Below, piece after piece: positions 9,179 to 18,529 of a DNA stretch of 64,000 bases; positions within the stretch are counted from its first letter, which is position 1, and each line of letters starts with the position of its first letter. Origin of the DNA: Streptomyces halstedii. GTDB lineage: Bacteria > Actinomycetota > Actinomycetes > Streptomycetales > Streptomycetaceae. Under the pieces are notes generated by a model. It was not told where the DNA came from. It made no database searches and worked only from the letters and a program-made list of their open reading frames with translations. Made by a program: the position numbers and the translations under genes. Location: positions 124,001 to 188,000 of the forward strand of contig JOAZ01000009.1 in assembly GCA_000720535.1 (NCBI GenBank), in the 5' to 3' direction.

Positions 9179-10149
9179 CCGACACCGCGGGAAACCCCGT
9201 GAGCGCCACCGCGCTGCCGATGACCGTGCCGCTGCCGGGGCTGCCCGACCGGATCCGTATCCACGAGGTCGGGGCCCGGGACGGCTTGCAGAACGAGAAG
9301 ACGGTCGTCCCGACCGAGGTGAAGGCCCGGTTCATCCGCAGGCTCGCCGAGGCCGGGCTGACCACGATCGAGGCGACCAGCTTCGTGCGCCCCGAGTGGG
9401 TTCCCCAACTCGCGGACGCCGAGCAGCTGTTCCCGCTGCTCGGGGAGATCGCGGACGTCGGGGACGTCGAGCTGCCCGTCCTCGTACCGAACGAACGCGG
9501 CCTGGACCGGGCGCTGGCGCTCGGTGTCCGCCGGATCGCCGTGTTCGGCTCCGCGACCGAGACGTTCGCCGCCCGCAACCTCAACCGCACGGTGGACGGG
9601 TCGCTGGCCATGTTCGAGCCGGTCGTGGCCCGCGCCAAGGCGGACGGGGTGGGGGTGCGCGGCTACCTCTCGATGTGCTTCGGCGACCCGTGGGAGGGCG
9701 CCGTGCCGGTCGCGCAGGTCGTCCGGGTGGCGAGGGCGCTGATGGACCTCGGCTGCGACGAGCTGTCCCTCGGCGACACGATCGGGGTGGCCACCCCGGG
9801 CCATGTGGTGGCCCTGCTCGCCGCCCTGGACGAGGCGGGTGTGCCCACCGCCTCGATCGGAGTGCACTTCCACGACACGTACGGCCAGGCGCTCTCCAAC
9901 ACCCTGGCCGCGCTCCAGCGGGGGGTGACGACGGTGGACGCCTCCGCGGGCGGCCTCGGCGGCTGCCCGTACGCGAAGAGCGCCACCGGGAACCTCGCCA
10001 CCGAGGACCTCGTGTGGATGCTCGACGGCCTCGGTGTCGCCACCGGGGTCGATCTCGGCGCACTCACCGCCACAAGCGTGTGGATGGCCGAACAACTGGG
10101 CCGGCCGAGCCCGTCCCGTACCGTCCGCGCCCTCTCTCACAAGGAGTGA
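9175..10149 (+). CDS. hmgL: Hydroxymethylglutaryl-CoA lyase
   Basis: A 324-residue TIM-barrel lyase that splits HMG-CoA into acetyl-CoA and acetoacetate, the last step of leucine degradation. Seen in the sequence: the [11 protein letters not shown] catalytic Arg/Asp segment, [10 protein letters not shown] metal-ligand histidines, and the signature [15 protein letters not shown] with the active-site cysteine. The N-terminal extension of about 20 residues before [11 protein letters not shown] is not part of the usual core. Coupled to the carboxylase alpha gene by ATGA overlap and followed 6 bp later by the acyl-CoA dehydrogenase. Confidence 0.95.
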   Translation: MTDTAGNPVSATALPMTVPLPGLPDRIRIHEVGARDGLQNEKTVVPTEVKARFIRRLAEAGLTTIEATSFVRPEWVPQLADAEQLFPLLGEIADVGDVELPVLVPNERGLDRALALGVRRIAVFGSATETFAARNLNRTVDGSLAMFEPVVARAKADGVGVRGYLSMCFGDPWEGAVPVAQVVRVARALMDLGCDELSLGDTIGVATPGHVVALLAALDEAGVPTASIGVHFHDTYGQALSNTLAALQRGVTTVDASAGGLGGCPYAKSATGNLATEDLVWMLDGLGVATGVDLGALTATSVWMAEQLGRPSPSRTVRALSHKE

Positions 10150-10155
10150 CCCAGC

Positions 10156-11322
10156 ATGTCCCTGGACCACCGGCTGACCGCCGAACACGAGGAACTGCGC
10201 CGCACCGTAGAGGAGTTCGCGCACGAGGTGGTCGCCCCGAAGATCGGCGACTTCTACGAGCGCCATGAGTTCCCGTACGAGATCGTGGCCGAGATGGGGC
10301 GCATGGGCCTGTTCGGGCTGCCGTTCCCGGAGGAGTACGGCGGGATGGGCGGGGACTACCTCGCCCTGGGCATCGCCCTGGAGGAGCTGGCCCGGGTCGA
10401 CTCGTCGGTGGCGATCACCCTGGAGGCCGGTGTCTCGCTGGGTGCCATGCCGGTCTACCGCTTCGGCACCGAGGAGCAGAAGCGGCGGTGGCTGCCGAGG
10501 CTCTGCTCGGGCGAGGCGCTCGGCGCGTTCGGGCTGACCGAGCCGGACGGCGGTTCCGACGCCGGTGGCACACGCACCACGGCCGTGCTGGACGAGGCCG
10601 CGGGCGAGTGGGTGATCAACGGCTCCAAGTGCTTCATCACCAACTCGGGCACGGACATCACGGAGCTGGTGACGGTCACCGCCGTCACCGGCCGCAAGGA
10701 GAACGGCGCACCGCGCATCTCTGCGATCATCGTCCCGTCCGGCACCCCCGGCTTCACGGTGGCCGCCCCGTACTCCAAGGTCGGGTGGAACGCCTCGGAC
10801 ACCCGCGAGCTGTCCTTCTCCGACGTCCGGGTCCCGGCGGCGAACCTGCTGGGCGAGGAGGGCCGGGGGTACGCGCAGTTCCTCCGCATCCTGGACGAGG
10901 GCCGGGTCGCGATCTCCGCGCTGTCCACGGGCCTGGCCCAGGGCTGTGTGGACGAGTCGGTGAAGTACGCCGCGGAGCGGCACGCCTTCGGGAAGCCGAT
11001 CGGGGCCAACCAGGCGATCCAGTTCAAGATCGCCGACATGGAGACGCGGGCGCACATGGCCCGGGTCGGCTGGCGCGACGCGGCCTCCCGGCTGGTGGCG
11101 GGCGAGCCGTTCAAGAAGGAGGCGGCGATCGCCAAGCTGTACTCCTCGACGGTGGCCGTGGACAACGCCCGTGAGGCGACGCAGATCCACGGCGGCTACG
11201 GCTTCATGAACGAATACCCGGTGGCCCGGATGTGGCGCGACTCCAAGATCCTGGAGATCGGCGAGGGCACCAGCGAGGTCCAGCGGATGCTGATCGCCCG
11301 TGAGCTGGGGATGCCCGCCTGA
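10156..11322 (+). CDS. acdH: Acyl-CoA dehydrogenase (AcdH type)
   Basis: A 388-residue flavoprotein that oxidises acyl-CoA to enoyl-CoA. Signatures: GAFGLTEPDGGSDAGGTRTTA (N-terminal FAD loop), GSKCFITNSG, the QFKIADMETR helix, IHGGYGFMNEYPVARMWRD and EIGEGTSEVQRMLIAR. The Glu in GEGTSE sits at the medium/short-chain dehydrogenase catalytic-base position, not where human isovaleryl-CoA dehydrogenase has it. Streptomyces AcdH has been reported to act in branched-chain amino-acid catabolism, which fits this operon. RBS AAGGAG lies directly upstream. Confidence 0.93.
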   Translation: MSLDHRLTAEHEELRRTVEEFAHEVVAPKIGDFYERHEFPYEIVAEMGRMGLFGLPFPEEYGGMGGDYLALGIALEELARVDSSVAITLEAGVSLGAMPVYRFGTEEQKRRWLPRLCSGEALGAFGLTEPDGGSDAGGTRTTAVLDEAAGEWVINGSKCFITNSGTDITELVTVTAVTGRKENGAPRISAIIVPSGTPGFTVAAPYSKVGWNASDTRELSFSDVRVPAANLLGEEGRGYAQFLRILDEGRVAISALSTGLAQGCVDESVKYAAERHAFGKPIGANQAIQFKIADMETRAHMARVGWRDAASRLVAGEPFKKEAAIAKLYSSTVAVDNAREATQIHGGYGFMNEYPVARMWRDSKILEIGEGTSEVQRMLIARELGMPA

Positions 11323-11335
11323 CACCAGGCGAGGA

Positions 11336-11371
11336 TCGAGGGCCGGCCCGCGTCGCGGCGCCGGCCCTCGA
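11336..11371 (+). terminator. Terminator hairpin of the leucine-degradation operon
   Basis: A perfect 12-bp stem, TCGAGGGCCGGC (11336-11347) with GCCGGCCCTCGA (11360-11371), separated by a 12-nt loop, begins 13 bp after the acyl-CoA dehydrogenase stop. No U-tract, as is common in streptomycetes. Confidence 0.75.
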
Positions 11372-11740
11372 CGTCTCCCGCCCGCCGGGCGGGGCGCGTC
11401 ACGGCGCGGGGCGCCGGGACGGGACGCATCGCGCGGACGACGGACGGGACGCACAGCCGCCCGGCACCCACGGCCGCCCGGCACCCCGTACGCCTGGATC
11501 GCGGGCGAGGCCTCGGGGTACGGGCGCCGCGCCGCCACCTCGTCCAGGAGCGGGGGATCGGCCGGAAGCGGGTCACTCGTCGGCTACCGGCGGCGCGGCC
11601 TCAGCGAGCAACAGCTGAGGAAGAAGGCGAGCAGAGTGGCCGAGTAAGGCCTATGACAACGGCGGACACCAAGCAGTACCGTCTTCAACCAAACCGCTCA
11701 GTCGGTTACGCGGAGCCGCACGGCTGGCAGAATCCGCCGC
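11372..11740. other. Intergenic region, no convincing gene
   Basis: About 370 bp between the operon terminator and the DUF4429 gene. A short plus-strand frame ending at 11647 (SEQQLRKKASRVAE) has no recognisable homology or good ribosome-binding site. I see nothing else here. Confidence 0.5.
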
Positions 11741-12634
11741 ATGGCGGACATCATCACGCGTGACGGAACATGGAGCTTCGACGGGGAAACGGTACGCGTC
11801 GTCCCGGGCGGAAAGGCGCATCCGGTCCGGCAGGGCCTCGGAGAACTGGCCGTCCCCCTGAAGGCGGTGGCGGGGGTCTCGTTCGAGCCGGACCGCAAAG
11901 GCGGCCGGTTGCGGCTACGGCTGCGCTCCGGCGCCTGCCCGGTGCTGCGGGCCGCCGACGGGCGGCTCCAGGACGCCTCCGACCCGTACCAGCTCTCGGT
12001 GGAGAAGGACCGCGTGGGCGTCGCCGAGTACCTCGTGGACGAGATACGCAACGCCCTGCTGATCGAGCGGGTGCCCGACGGCCCGGTGGACCACTTCCTG
12101 CTGCCGGGGCCCGCGGTCCCCGTGTCCGGCGGCGGCGGGGACGGCACGGCCTCCTTCGACGGGAAGACGGTCCGCCTCACCTGGAACTGGAAGGCGGAGG
12201 AGTCCAAGACGGCCGGCGGAACGGTGTCCCTGCCGCTGGCCGAGGTGACGGGGGTGCGCTGGATGCCCGGCATCGGGCTGGAGAACGGCTCCCTGCGCTT
12301 CGACCGGGCCGGCGCCGTCTCTCCGGCACCGGCCAAGTTCGACCCGTACTCCCTGGAGCTGTGGGGACTGTCGAAGCGGGAGTACACGGCGGTCCTGGTC
12401 GCGGCCGCCGTCCTCGTACGGATGCCGGCGCCGGACGGGCCGGCCGCCCCGGCGCTCACCCCCGCGACCGCGCCGCCCGCCCTCGCCGCCGCGCCCGGGA
12501 CGCCCGCCCCGGCCGCCGACGACCACGACGCGCTGCTGCGCAGGCTGCGCGAGCTGGGCCAGCTGTACGAGGCGGGCATCCTCACCGACGACGAGTTCAG
12601 TACCGCCAAACAGGCGATCCTGAAGCGCATGTAG
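11741..12634 (+). CDS. DUF4429 protein with C-terminal SHOCT domain
   Basis: A 297-residue Streptomyces protein of unknown function. It carries two tandem DUF4429 modules. The first runs about 1-125 (MADIITRDGTWSFDGETVRVV, VPLKAVAGVSFEPDRKGGRLRLRL), the second about 140-230 with the same FDGKTVRLTWNWK pattern. After an Ala/Pro linker, a 30-residue SHOCT motif ends the protein (LLRRLRELGQLYEAGILTDDEFSTAKQAILKRM). SHOCT is a short helical oligomerisation or membrane-association element. Not linked operonically to glmS by any visible overlap. Confidence 0.88.
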   Translation: MADIITRDGTWSFDGETVRVVPGGKAHPVRQGLGELAVPLKAVAGVSFEPDRKGGRLRLRLRSGACPVLRAADGRLQDASDPYQLSVEKDRVGVAEYLVDEIRNALLIERVPDGPVDHFLLPGPAVPVSGGGGDGTASFDGKTVRLTWNWKAEESKTAGGTVSLPLAEVTGVRWMPGIGLENGSLRFDRAGAVSPAPAKFDPYSLELWGLSKREYTAVLVAAAVLVRMPAPDGPAAPALTPATAPPALAAAPGTPAPAADDHDALLRRLRELGQLYEAGILTDDEFSTAKQAILKRM

Positions 12635-12722
12635 GCCCGGTCGGACACCCTTTCCCGACGATTCCTGCCCGATATCGGGCAGATTTCTTGCGAAAGTCGC
12701 CCGTCCCGAGCAATATCAACGG

Positions 12723-12998
12723 GTGCTCGAACGCCGCCCGTCACATGACGACCTGATCGACCACCTCGTCCGGTCCACCGCGCTCCAGCGCGGCGAAGCC
12801 GCCCGGGTGGTCCTCGACGTGCTGGCGTACTTCAACGAGACGACCGAGGCCTTCGTCCGCCGCCGCCACCGCGAACTGCAGTCCGGCGGCCTGGTGAACA
12901 CGGAGATCTTCGAGCGGATCGCGGCCGAACTGCCGCACCGCGCGGTGGCGCCGCAGGAGCTCTCGCTCCGGCAGCTGCGCCGCATCGTCTACGGCTGA
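12723..12998 (+). CDS. Conserved 91-aa protein upstream of glmS
   Basis: A small protein beginning at GTG 12723 (VLERRPSHDDLIDHLVRSTALQRGE). It is predicted all-helical, with a charged segment ETTEAFVRRRHRELQSGG and a C-terminal QELSLRQLRRIVYG. I do not recognise a domain. It ends 59 bp before glmS and may be co-transcribed. Codon bias is fully Streptomyces-like, so I regard it as real. Confidence 0.7.
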   Translation: MLERRPSHDDLIDHLVRSTALQRGEAARVVLDVLAYFNETTEAFVRRRHRELQSGGLVNTEIFERIAAELPHRAVAPQELSLRQLRRIVYG

Positions 12999-13057
12999 AC
13001 GGACCGGGGCAGGCCGGGGCACCGGACTCTTGTACGTCGATGGAGGGCAGAGACTCT

Positions 13058-14887
13058 ATGTGCGGAATCGTCGGATACATCGGGAAGCGTGACGTGGCCC
13101 CGCTGCTGCTGGAAGGGCTGCAACGGCTGGAGTACCGGGGGTACGACTCCGCGGGCATCGCCATCACGGGCAAGGCCGCGGCGGGCAAACCGGGCACCCT
13201 GAAGACCGTCAAGGCCAAGGGCCGGGTCCGCGACCTGGAGGCCCGGGTGCCCAAGCGGTTCGCCGGCACCACCGGCATCGCCCACACCCGCTGGGCCACC
13301 CACGGCGCCCCGAGCGACGAGAACGCCCACCCGCACCTGGACGTGGACGGCAAGGTCGCCGTCGTCCACAACGGCATCATCGACAACGCCGCCGAGCTGC
13401 GCGCGAAGCTGGTCGCCGACGGCGTGGTGTTCCTCTCCGAGACCGACACCGAGGTGCTCGTCCACCTGATCTCCCGGGCGCAGGCCGCCACCCTGGAGGA
13501 GAAGGTCCGCGAGGCGCTGAAGGCGGTCGAGGGCACCTACGGCATCGCCGTCCTGCACGCCGACTTCAACGACCGCATCGTGGTAGCTCGTAACGGCTCC
13601 CCGGTCGTGCTGGGCATCGGCGAGAAGGAGATGTTCGTCGCCTCCGACGTGGCCGCGCTGGTCGCGCACACCCGCCAGATCGTCACCCTGGACGACGGCG
13701 AGATGGCCACCCTCAAGGCCGACGACTTCCGTACGTACACCACCGAGGGCTCGACCACGACGGCCACGCCCACCACGGTGGAGTGGGAGGCCGAGTCGTA
13801 CGACATGGGCGGCCACGACACGTACATGCACAAGGAGATCTCCGAGCAGGCCGACGCCGTGGACCGCGTGCTGCGCGGCCGCATCGACGACCGGTTCTCC
13901 ACCGTGCACCTCGGCGGCCTCAACCTGGACGCCCGCGAGGCGCGCGGGGTGCGCCGCATCAAGATCCTCGGCTGCGGCACCTCGTACCACGCGGGCATGA
14001 TCGGCGCCGGCCTCATCGAGGAGCTGGCCCGCATCCCCGCCGACGCCGAACCCGCCTCCGAGTTCCGCTACCGCAACCCGGTGGTGGACCCCGACACCCT
14101 GTACGTCGCCGTCTCACAGTCCGGCGAGACCTACGACGTGCTGGCCGCCGTCCAAGAGCTCAAGCGCAAGGGCGCCCGCGTCCTGGGAGTCGTGAACGTG
14201 GTCGGCTCCGCCATCGCCCGCGAGGCCGACGGCGGCATGTACGTCCACGCGGGCCCGGAGGTCTGCGTGGTCTCCACCAAGTGCTTCACCAACACCGTCG
14301 TGGCCTTCGCGCTGCTCGCCCTGCACCTGGGCCGCATCCGCGACCTGTCGGTGGCCGACGGCAAGCGGATCATCGACGGCCTGCGCAGGCTCCCCGAGCA
14401 GATCGGGGAGATCCTGGCGGCGGAGGACGAGATCAAGAAGCTGGCCGAGGAGTACGCGGGCGCGCAGTCGATGATGTTCATCGGCCGGGTGCGGGGCTAC
14501 CCCGTCGCCCTGGAGGCCTCGCTGAAGCTCAAGGAGATCTCGTACATCCACGCCGAGGCGTACCCGGCGTCCGAGCTGAAGCACGGCCCGCTCGCGCTGA
14601 TCGAGCCGGCCCTGCCCACGGTCGCGATCGTCCCGGACGACGACCTGCTGGAGAAGAACCGCGCGGCTCTGGAGGAGATCAAGGCGCGCAGCGGACGCAT
14701 CCTGGCCGTCGCCCACCGCGAGCAGGCGAAGGCCGACCACACCATCGTCGTGCCGAAGAACGAGAACGAGCTGGACCCGATCCTGATGGGCATCCCGCTG
14801 CAACTACTCGCGTACCACACGGCGCTGGCCATGGGCCGGGACATCGACAAGCCGCGCAACCTGGCGAAGTCGGTCACCGTCGAGTAG
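13058..14887 (+). CDS. glmS: Glutamine--fructose-6-phosphate aminotransferase (isomerising)
   Basis: A 609-residue enzyme making glucosamine-6-phosphate for peptidoglycan precursors. The start must be the ATG at 13058, since the mature enzyme uses Cys2 (M-CGIVGYIG) as the N-terminal glutaminase nucleophile; an in-frame ATG 18 bp upstream would bury it. Seen: glutaminase domain (GIAHTRWATHGAPSDENAHPH), the QADAVDRVLRGR linker, then two SIS domains (CGTSYHAG, SQSGETYDVLAA, AYPASELKHGPLALIE) and the C-terminal KSVTVE tail. Several Streptomyces carry two glmS genes; this would correspond to glmS2. Confidence 0.95.
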   Translation: MCGIVGYIGKRDVAPLLLEGLQRLEYRGYDSAGIAITGKAAAGKPGTLKTVKAKGRVRDLEARVPKRFAGTTGIAHTRWATHGAPSDENAHPHLDVDGKVAVVHNGIIDNAAELRAKLVADGVVFLSETDTEVLVHLISRAQAATLEEKVREALKAVEGTYGIAVLHADFNDRIVVARNGSPVVLGIGEKEMFVASDVAALVAHTRQIVTLDDGEMATLKADDFRTYTTEGSTTTATPTTVEWEAESYDMGGHDTYMHKEISEQADAVDRVLRGRIDDRFSTVHLGGLNLDAREARGVRRIKILGCGTSYHAGMIGAGLIEELARIPADAEPASEFRYRNPVVDPDTLYVAVSQSGETYDVLAAVQELKRKGARVLGVVNVVGSAIAREADGGMYVHAGPEVCVVSTKCFTNTVVAFALLALHLGRIRDLSVADGKRIIDGLRRLPEQIGEILAAEDEIKKLAEEYAGAQSMMFIGRVRGYPVALEASLKLKEISYIHAEAYPASELKHGPLALIEPALPTVAIVPDDDLLEKNRAALEEIKARSGRILAVAHREQAKADHTIVVPKNENELDPILMGIPLQLLAYHTALAMGRDIDKPRNLAKSVTVE

Positions 14888-14948
14888 CCGGACCGGGACC
14901 CGGCGGGTTCGTGCCCGGGTCCGGCCGGGTCCCACGGGGCCCGGCGGG

Positions 14949-15001
14949 AGGGGGCGGCCCCCGCACCACGTCACACCGTGGGCGCGGGGGCCGCCCCCTT
15001 C
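14949..15001. terminator. Strong terminator between glmS and the universal stress protein
   Basis: A perfect 16-bp inverted repeat, AGGGGGCGGCCCCCGC (14949-14964) and GCGGGGGCCGCCCCCT (14984-14999), with a 19-nt loop, followed by TT. Placed between converging genes, so probably bidirectional. Confidence 0.88.
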
Positions 15002-15164
15002 GCGTGCCTCCGTACGGGAAGTGCCGTGGGATGGACCGGTGCTGACGGCCCCTCAGTGGGCCCGCCGGGCGCCGGGGACCGGCCAGATCCGCCGACAGGG
15101 ACCGGCCGGACCCGGAATCAGGGACAGGTCAGGGTCCGGAATCAGGGAGAGTTCAGGGTCGGGG

Positions 15165-15686
15165 TCAGGGGATGACGATGACGGGGCGCTGGGCCCGGCG
15201 CGCGAGACGGCCCGCCACCGACCCGAAGAGGCGTCCCACGATGCCGTGCGTGGAGCCGACGACGATCGCGTCCGCCGAGTACTCCCGGCCGACCTCCTCC
15301 AGTTCGTGGCAGATGTCACCGCCGCGCTCCACCAGCACCCAGGGCACCTCGGCGAGGTAGTCCGCGCAGGCCAGCTCCAGGCCGAGGACCTCGGTGCGGT
15401 GATCGGGCAGGTCCACGAAGACGGGGGGCTCGCAGCCCGCCCACACGGTGGTGGGCAGCCGGTTGGCCACATGGACGATGATCAGGCCCGAGCCCAGCCT
15501 GCACGCCATTCCGATGGCATACGCGAGGGCTCGTTCGCTTGAGGTGGAGCCGTCGAAACCGACCACGACCCCATGCCGGAAGGCGGGATCGCAGGAAGGG
15601 CGCGACTCTACGACCGGCTGCGGGTCCGACCGGGGGTCGGCCACCTGCTTGCGGTCTGCGGGTTCAGGGATTTCGTGACCGGCCAT
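15165..15686 (-). CDS. Universal stress protein (single UspA domain)
   Basis: A 173-residue UspA-fold protein. I start at ATG 15686 (MAGHEIPEPADRK), giving a 40-residue acidic/polar lead before the domain. The domain begins GVVVGFDGSTSSERALAYAI and closes with the ATP-binding signature VVGSTHGIVGRLFGSVAGRLARRAQRPVIVIP (G2xG9GS/T type). These proteins bind ATP and act in stress or dormancy physiology. The gene converges on glmS. Confidence 0.88.
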   Translation of the reverse strand: MAGHEIPEPADRKQVADPRSDPQPVVESRPSCDPAFRHGVVVGFDGSTSSERALAYAIGMACRLGSGLIIVHVANRLPTTVWAGCEPPVFVDLPDHRTEVLGLELACADYLAEVPWVLVERGGDICHELEEVGREYSADAIVVGSTHGIVGRLFGSVAGRLARRAQRPVIVIP

Positions 15687-15782
15687 CGGTGTCTCGGCGA
15701 AGAGAATCCTCGTGAGGAGGGAGCGGTGTGAAGGTGTCGGCGAGCGGCGAAGCTGTGTCCGGGAATCATCTTTCCAAGCCCT

Positions 15783-15890
15783 TACCCCTAAGGGTACGGC
15801 GCCACTCCTCCTCTGCCCATCCCTCACAAAACGCATGCGGCATTGCAGGGAGCATGCCGGAGACGGCCCCGTAAGGCAATGCCGGATGCG
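15783..15890. promoter_or_regulatory. Palindromes in the long adpA/usp intergenic region
   Basis: The 822-bp gap between usp and adpA (15687-16508) has no convincing gene. It holds a 14-bp palindrome TACCCCTAAGGGTA (15783-15796) and a long inverted repeat with 15-nt arms matching at 14 positions (CGCATGCGGCATTGC at 15832-15846, GCAATGCCGGATGCG at 15876-15890; 29-nt spacer). The rest is presumably the long adpA promoter and leader. No confident AdpA consensus box was found. Confidence 0.5.
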
Positions 15891-16508
15891 TCGTACATCC
15901 AGCTCTCGGGGCCGGGCCGCGAGCCGCTTCCGGATCTCGCCGGCCGTGCCGCACGGATCCCGTCGCGGCGGCCGAATGCCTCTCGCACCCCAGAGGCCCG
16001 GCTGTCACAGCACGCCATCGGACGACTGCGCTTCGTCCACCCCGTGGAGACATTACGGTCCTTGGGGAGCATGGGGGCGCACTGAAGCGCTCACCCCTGT
16101 GGGGGGTGCGCCGGTCACATGACTGGATTCCGCGTGCACAACCGCTGGTTTTCAGCCAACTTCTCGACTATCTCGGTTTCTTGCCGTCATGGCCGACCAA
16201 CCTACGTGCCAGCAGGCAGGAATAGACCGCGCGGTACGCTTTGAACCGATGGGGACGGGCCATGATCACCAAGCCCGCTTCCCACCGGGGGGCCGTGAGT
16301 GAAACGCTCGTGATCGAATGCTTCGCGCCAAGTTGCCTTGTCGACATAGCGGCCGTGGGGGAACGTGTCATGTCGGCACCGCGGAACGCAGTAGATTCGA
16401 TCTTGGGTATCGAGGACTGGGGACGCGTGCGAGACCGAGGGGAAACGTGCAGGTGCGACAGGCCCGTAAGGACCAGGGAGACGCGAACACCGAGGGGGGC
16501 TTAGCGTC

Positions 16509-17708
16509 ATGAGCCAGGACTCCGCCACCGTTACGGAGGCCGCACGAAAACTGACCGGGCGGCGACGCCGGGAAGTCGTAGCCGTACTGCTGTTCAGTGG
16601 TGGCCCTATCTTCGAGAGCTCCATCCCGCTCTCCGTTTTCGGAATCGACCGGCAGGACGCGGGAGTTCCCCGCTACCGCCTGCTGGTCTGCGGCGGGGAG
16701 GAAGGGCCGCTGCGCACCACGGGCGGTCTCGAACTGACCGCCCCGCACGGCCTGGAGGCGATCAGCAGGGCCGGCACCGTCGTGGTGCCCGCCTGGCGGT
16801 CCATCACCTCGCCGCCGCCCGCCGAGGCCCTGGACGCGCTGCGCCGCGCCCACGAGGAGGGCGCCCGCATCGTCGGACTGTGCACGGGGGCCTTCGTGCT
16901 CGCGGCCGCCGGCCTGCTGGACGGGCGCCCGGCCACCACGCACTGGATGTACGCGCCGACGCTGGCCAAGCGCTATCCGTCGGTGCACGTCGATCCGCGT
17001 GAACTCTTCGTCGACGACGGCGATGTGCTCACCTCGGCCGGGACGGCGGCCGGAATCGATCTGTGCCTCCACATAGTCCGTACCGACCACGGCACGGAAG
17101 CGGCCGGGGCCCTGGCCCGCAGGCTGGTCGTCCCGCCACGGCGCAGCGGCGGCCAGGAGCGCTACCTCGACCGGTCTTTACCTGAGGAGATCGGCTCCGA
17201 CCCGCTCGCCGAAGTGGTGGCGTGGGCGCTGGAGCACCTCCACGAGCAGTTCGACGTGGAGACGCTGGCCGCGCGGGCCTACATGAGCAGGCGGACCTTC
17301 GACCGCCGGTTCCGTTCGCTCACGGGCAGCGCGCCGCTCCAGTGGCTGATCACCCAGCGGGTGCTCCAGGCACAGCGGCTGCTGGAGACCTCCGACTACT
17401 CGGTGGACGAGGTGGCGGGGCGCTGCGGCTTCCGCTCCCCGGTCGCGCTGCGCGGGCACTTCCGCCGCCAGCTCGGCTCCTCACCGGCCGCCTACCGGGC
17501 CGCCTACCGGGCCCGCCGTCCGCAGGGCGGCGCGATGGAGGGCATCGCCCCGGTGCTGGAGGCGTCCGTCCCCGCCCAGGGCACGGCGTCGACCCGGCGG
17601 GGCACCGCCGCCGGGGGGCCCGAGGGGGTCCCGGAGGGCCTGAGACCGGCTCCGGAGCCCTATGTTCCCGGTCGCCCGGCCCTGCCGGGCCAGCGGAGCG
17701 CCCCGTAG
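16509..17708 (+). CDS. adpA: AdpA, AraC-family master developmental regulator
   Basis: A 399-residue AdpA. An N-terminal DJ-1/PfpI-type (GATase1-like) dimerisation domain spans about 18-195 (EVVAVLLFSGGPIFESSIPLSVFG, GLCTGAFVLAAAGLLDGRPATTHW). A linker contains a TTA codon, and the double AraC helix-turn-helix spans about 235-330 (YMSRRTFDRRFRSLTGSAPLQWL, CGFRSPVALRGHFRRQLGSSP). It controls morphological differentiation and secondary metabolism. The start MSQDSATVTEAARKLTGRRRREVV matches other AdpA proteins as I recall them. ornA follows after 9 bp, the usual order. Confidence 0.97.
   Translation: MSQDSATVTEAARKLTGRRRREVVAVLLFSGGPIFESSIPLSVFGIDRQDAGVPRYRLLVCGGEEGPLRTTGGLELTAPHGLEAISRAGTVVVPAWRSITSPPPAEALDALRRAHEEGARIVGLCTGAFVLAAAGLLDGRPATTHWMYAPTLAKRYPSVHVDPRELFVDDGDVLTSAGTAAGIDLCLHIVRTDHGTEAAGALARRLVVPPRRSGGQERYLDRSLPEEIGSDPLAEVVAWALEHLHEQFDVETLAARAYMSRRTFDRRFRSLTGSAPLQWLITQRVLQAQRLLETSDYSVDEVAGRCGFRSPVALRGHFRRQLGSSPAAYRAAYRARRPQGGAMEGIAPVLEASVPAQGTASTRRGTAAGGPEGVPEGLRPAPEPYVPGRPALPGQRSAP
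17178..17180 (+). promoter_or_regulatory. TTA (bldA-dependent) codon 224 of adpA
   Basis: The in-frame TTA in the interdomain linker (QERYLDRSLPEE, Leu224) is the rare leucine codon read by the developmentally controlled bldA tRNA. Placing adpA translation under bldA through this codon is established in other streptomycetes. Confidence 0.95.
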
Positions 17709-17717
17709 GGTGGACGC

Positions 17718-18323
17718 ATGAACGACCGCATGGTGTGGATCGACTGCGAGATGACCGGGCTCTCGCTGGCGGACGACGCACTCATCGAGGTGGCCGCGCT
17801 GGTCACCGACTCGGAACTGAACGTGCTCGGCGAAGGGGTGGACATCGTGATCCGCCCGCCGGACGCGGCCCTGGAGACCATGCCCGAGGTGGTACGGCAG
17901 ATGCACACCGCCTCGGGCCTCCTCGACGAGTTGGCGGGGGGTACGACCCTGGCGGACGCCGAGGAGCGGGTCCTGGCCTACGTGCGCGAGCACGTCAAGG
18001 AGCCCGGCAAGGCCCCCCTGTGCGGAAACTCGGTCGGTACCGACCGCGGCTTCCTCGCGCGGGACATGGCGTCGCTGGAGGGCTTCCTGCACTACCGGAT
18101 CGTCGATGTGTCCTCGGTCAAGGAGCTGGCGCGCCGCTGGTACCCGAGGGCGTACTTCAACAGTCCGGAGAAGAACGGCAACCACCGCGCCCTGGCGGAC
18201 ATCCGCGACTCCATCACGGAGCTGCGGTACTACCGGGAGGCGGTCTTCGTCCCGCAGCCCGGCCCGGACTCGGCCCGCGCCAAGGAGATCGCGGCGCGCC
18301 ACAGCGGTCCCGCCGGACAGTAG
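17718..18323 (+). CDS. ornA: Oligoribonuclease
   Basis: A 201-residue DEDDh 3'-5' exonuclease that degrades 2-5 nt RNAs to mononucleotides, including pGpG from c-di-GMP breakdown. Motifs: [20 protein letters not shown] (Exo I, D-x-E), [16 protein letters not shown] (Exo II) and [19 protein letters not shown] (Exo III, H...D). Length is slightly above the usual 180-190 because of a C-terminal tail [21 protein letters not shown]. It lies directly downstream of adpA and upstream of tRNA-His. Confidence 0.96.
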   Translation: MNDRMVWIDCEMTGLSLADDALIEVAALVTDSELNVLGEGVDIVIRPPDAALETMPEVVRQMHTASGLLDELAGGTTLADAEERVLAYVREHVKEPGKAPLCGNSVGTDRGFLARDMASLEGFLHYRIVDVSSVKELARRWYPRAYFNSPEKNGNHRALADIRDSITELRYYREAVFVPQPGPDSARAKEIAARHSGPAGQ

Positions 18324-18444
18324 CCCGCCCCCTGGTCACGGCCCTTTTCCCGGCCCGTGACCGGGTCCGGGGAAACATGTGCGCGAGCACCCTCCCGGAC
18401 CCTGTACACTTTTTCTCGGCCGGTCGGAAACGACCGGACGACAT

Positions 18445-18518
18445 GGTGGGTATAGCTCAGATGGTAGAGCACCTGGTTGTGGTCCAGGATGTCGCGGGTT
18501 CAAGTCCCGTTACTCACC
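18445..18518 (+). tRNA. tRNA-His (GTG anticodon)
   Basis: Cloverleaf with acceptor GTGGGTA/TACTCAC, a G at -1 (18445) opposite C73, as in tRNA-His. The anticodon stem CTGG/CCAG encloses TTGTGGT (anticodon GTG at 18479-18481), and the T-arm is GCGGGTTCAAGTCCCGT. CCA is not encoded. A TACACT hexamer (18415-18420) may be its -10. The 3' half is a classic target for site-specific integrases, and an integrase relic starts 110 bp downstream. Confidence 0.96.
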
Positions 18519-18529
18519 CTTTCAGGGAA

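Noticed and set aside
8308-11538. 1076-codon minus-strand open frame over the leucine operon
   Set aside because: Shadow of accA1, hmgL and acdH; composition is the usual reverse-frame artefact.
13040-13057. Upstream ATG for glmS (MEGRDS before MCGIV)
   Set aside because: Would place the nucleophilic cysteine internally; the enzyme needs Cys at position 2.
15687-16508. Small plus-strand gene(s) upstream of adpA
   Set aside because: Short frames at 15712-16122 and 16241-16512 have no homology and poor initiation; treated as the long adpA leader.
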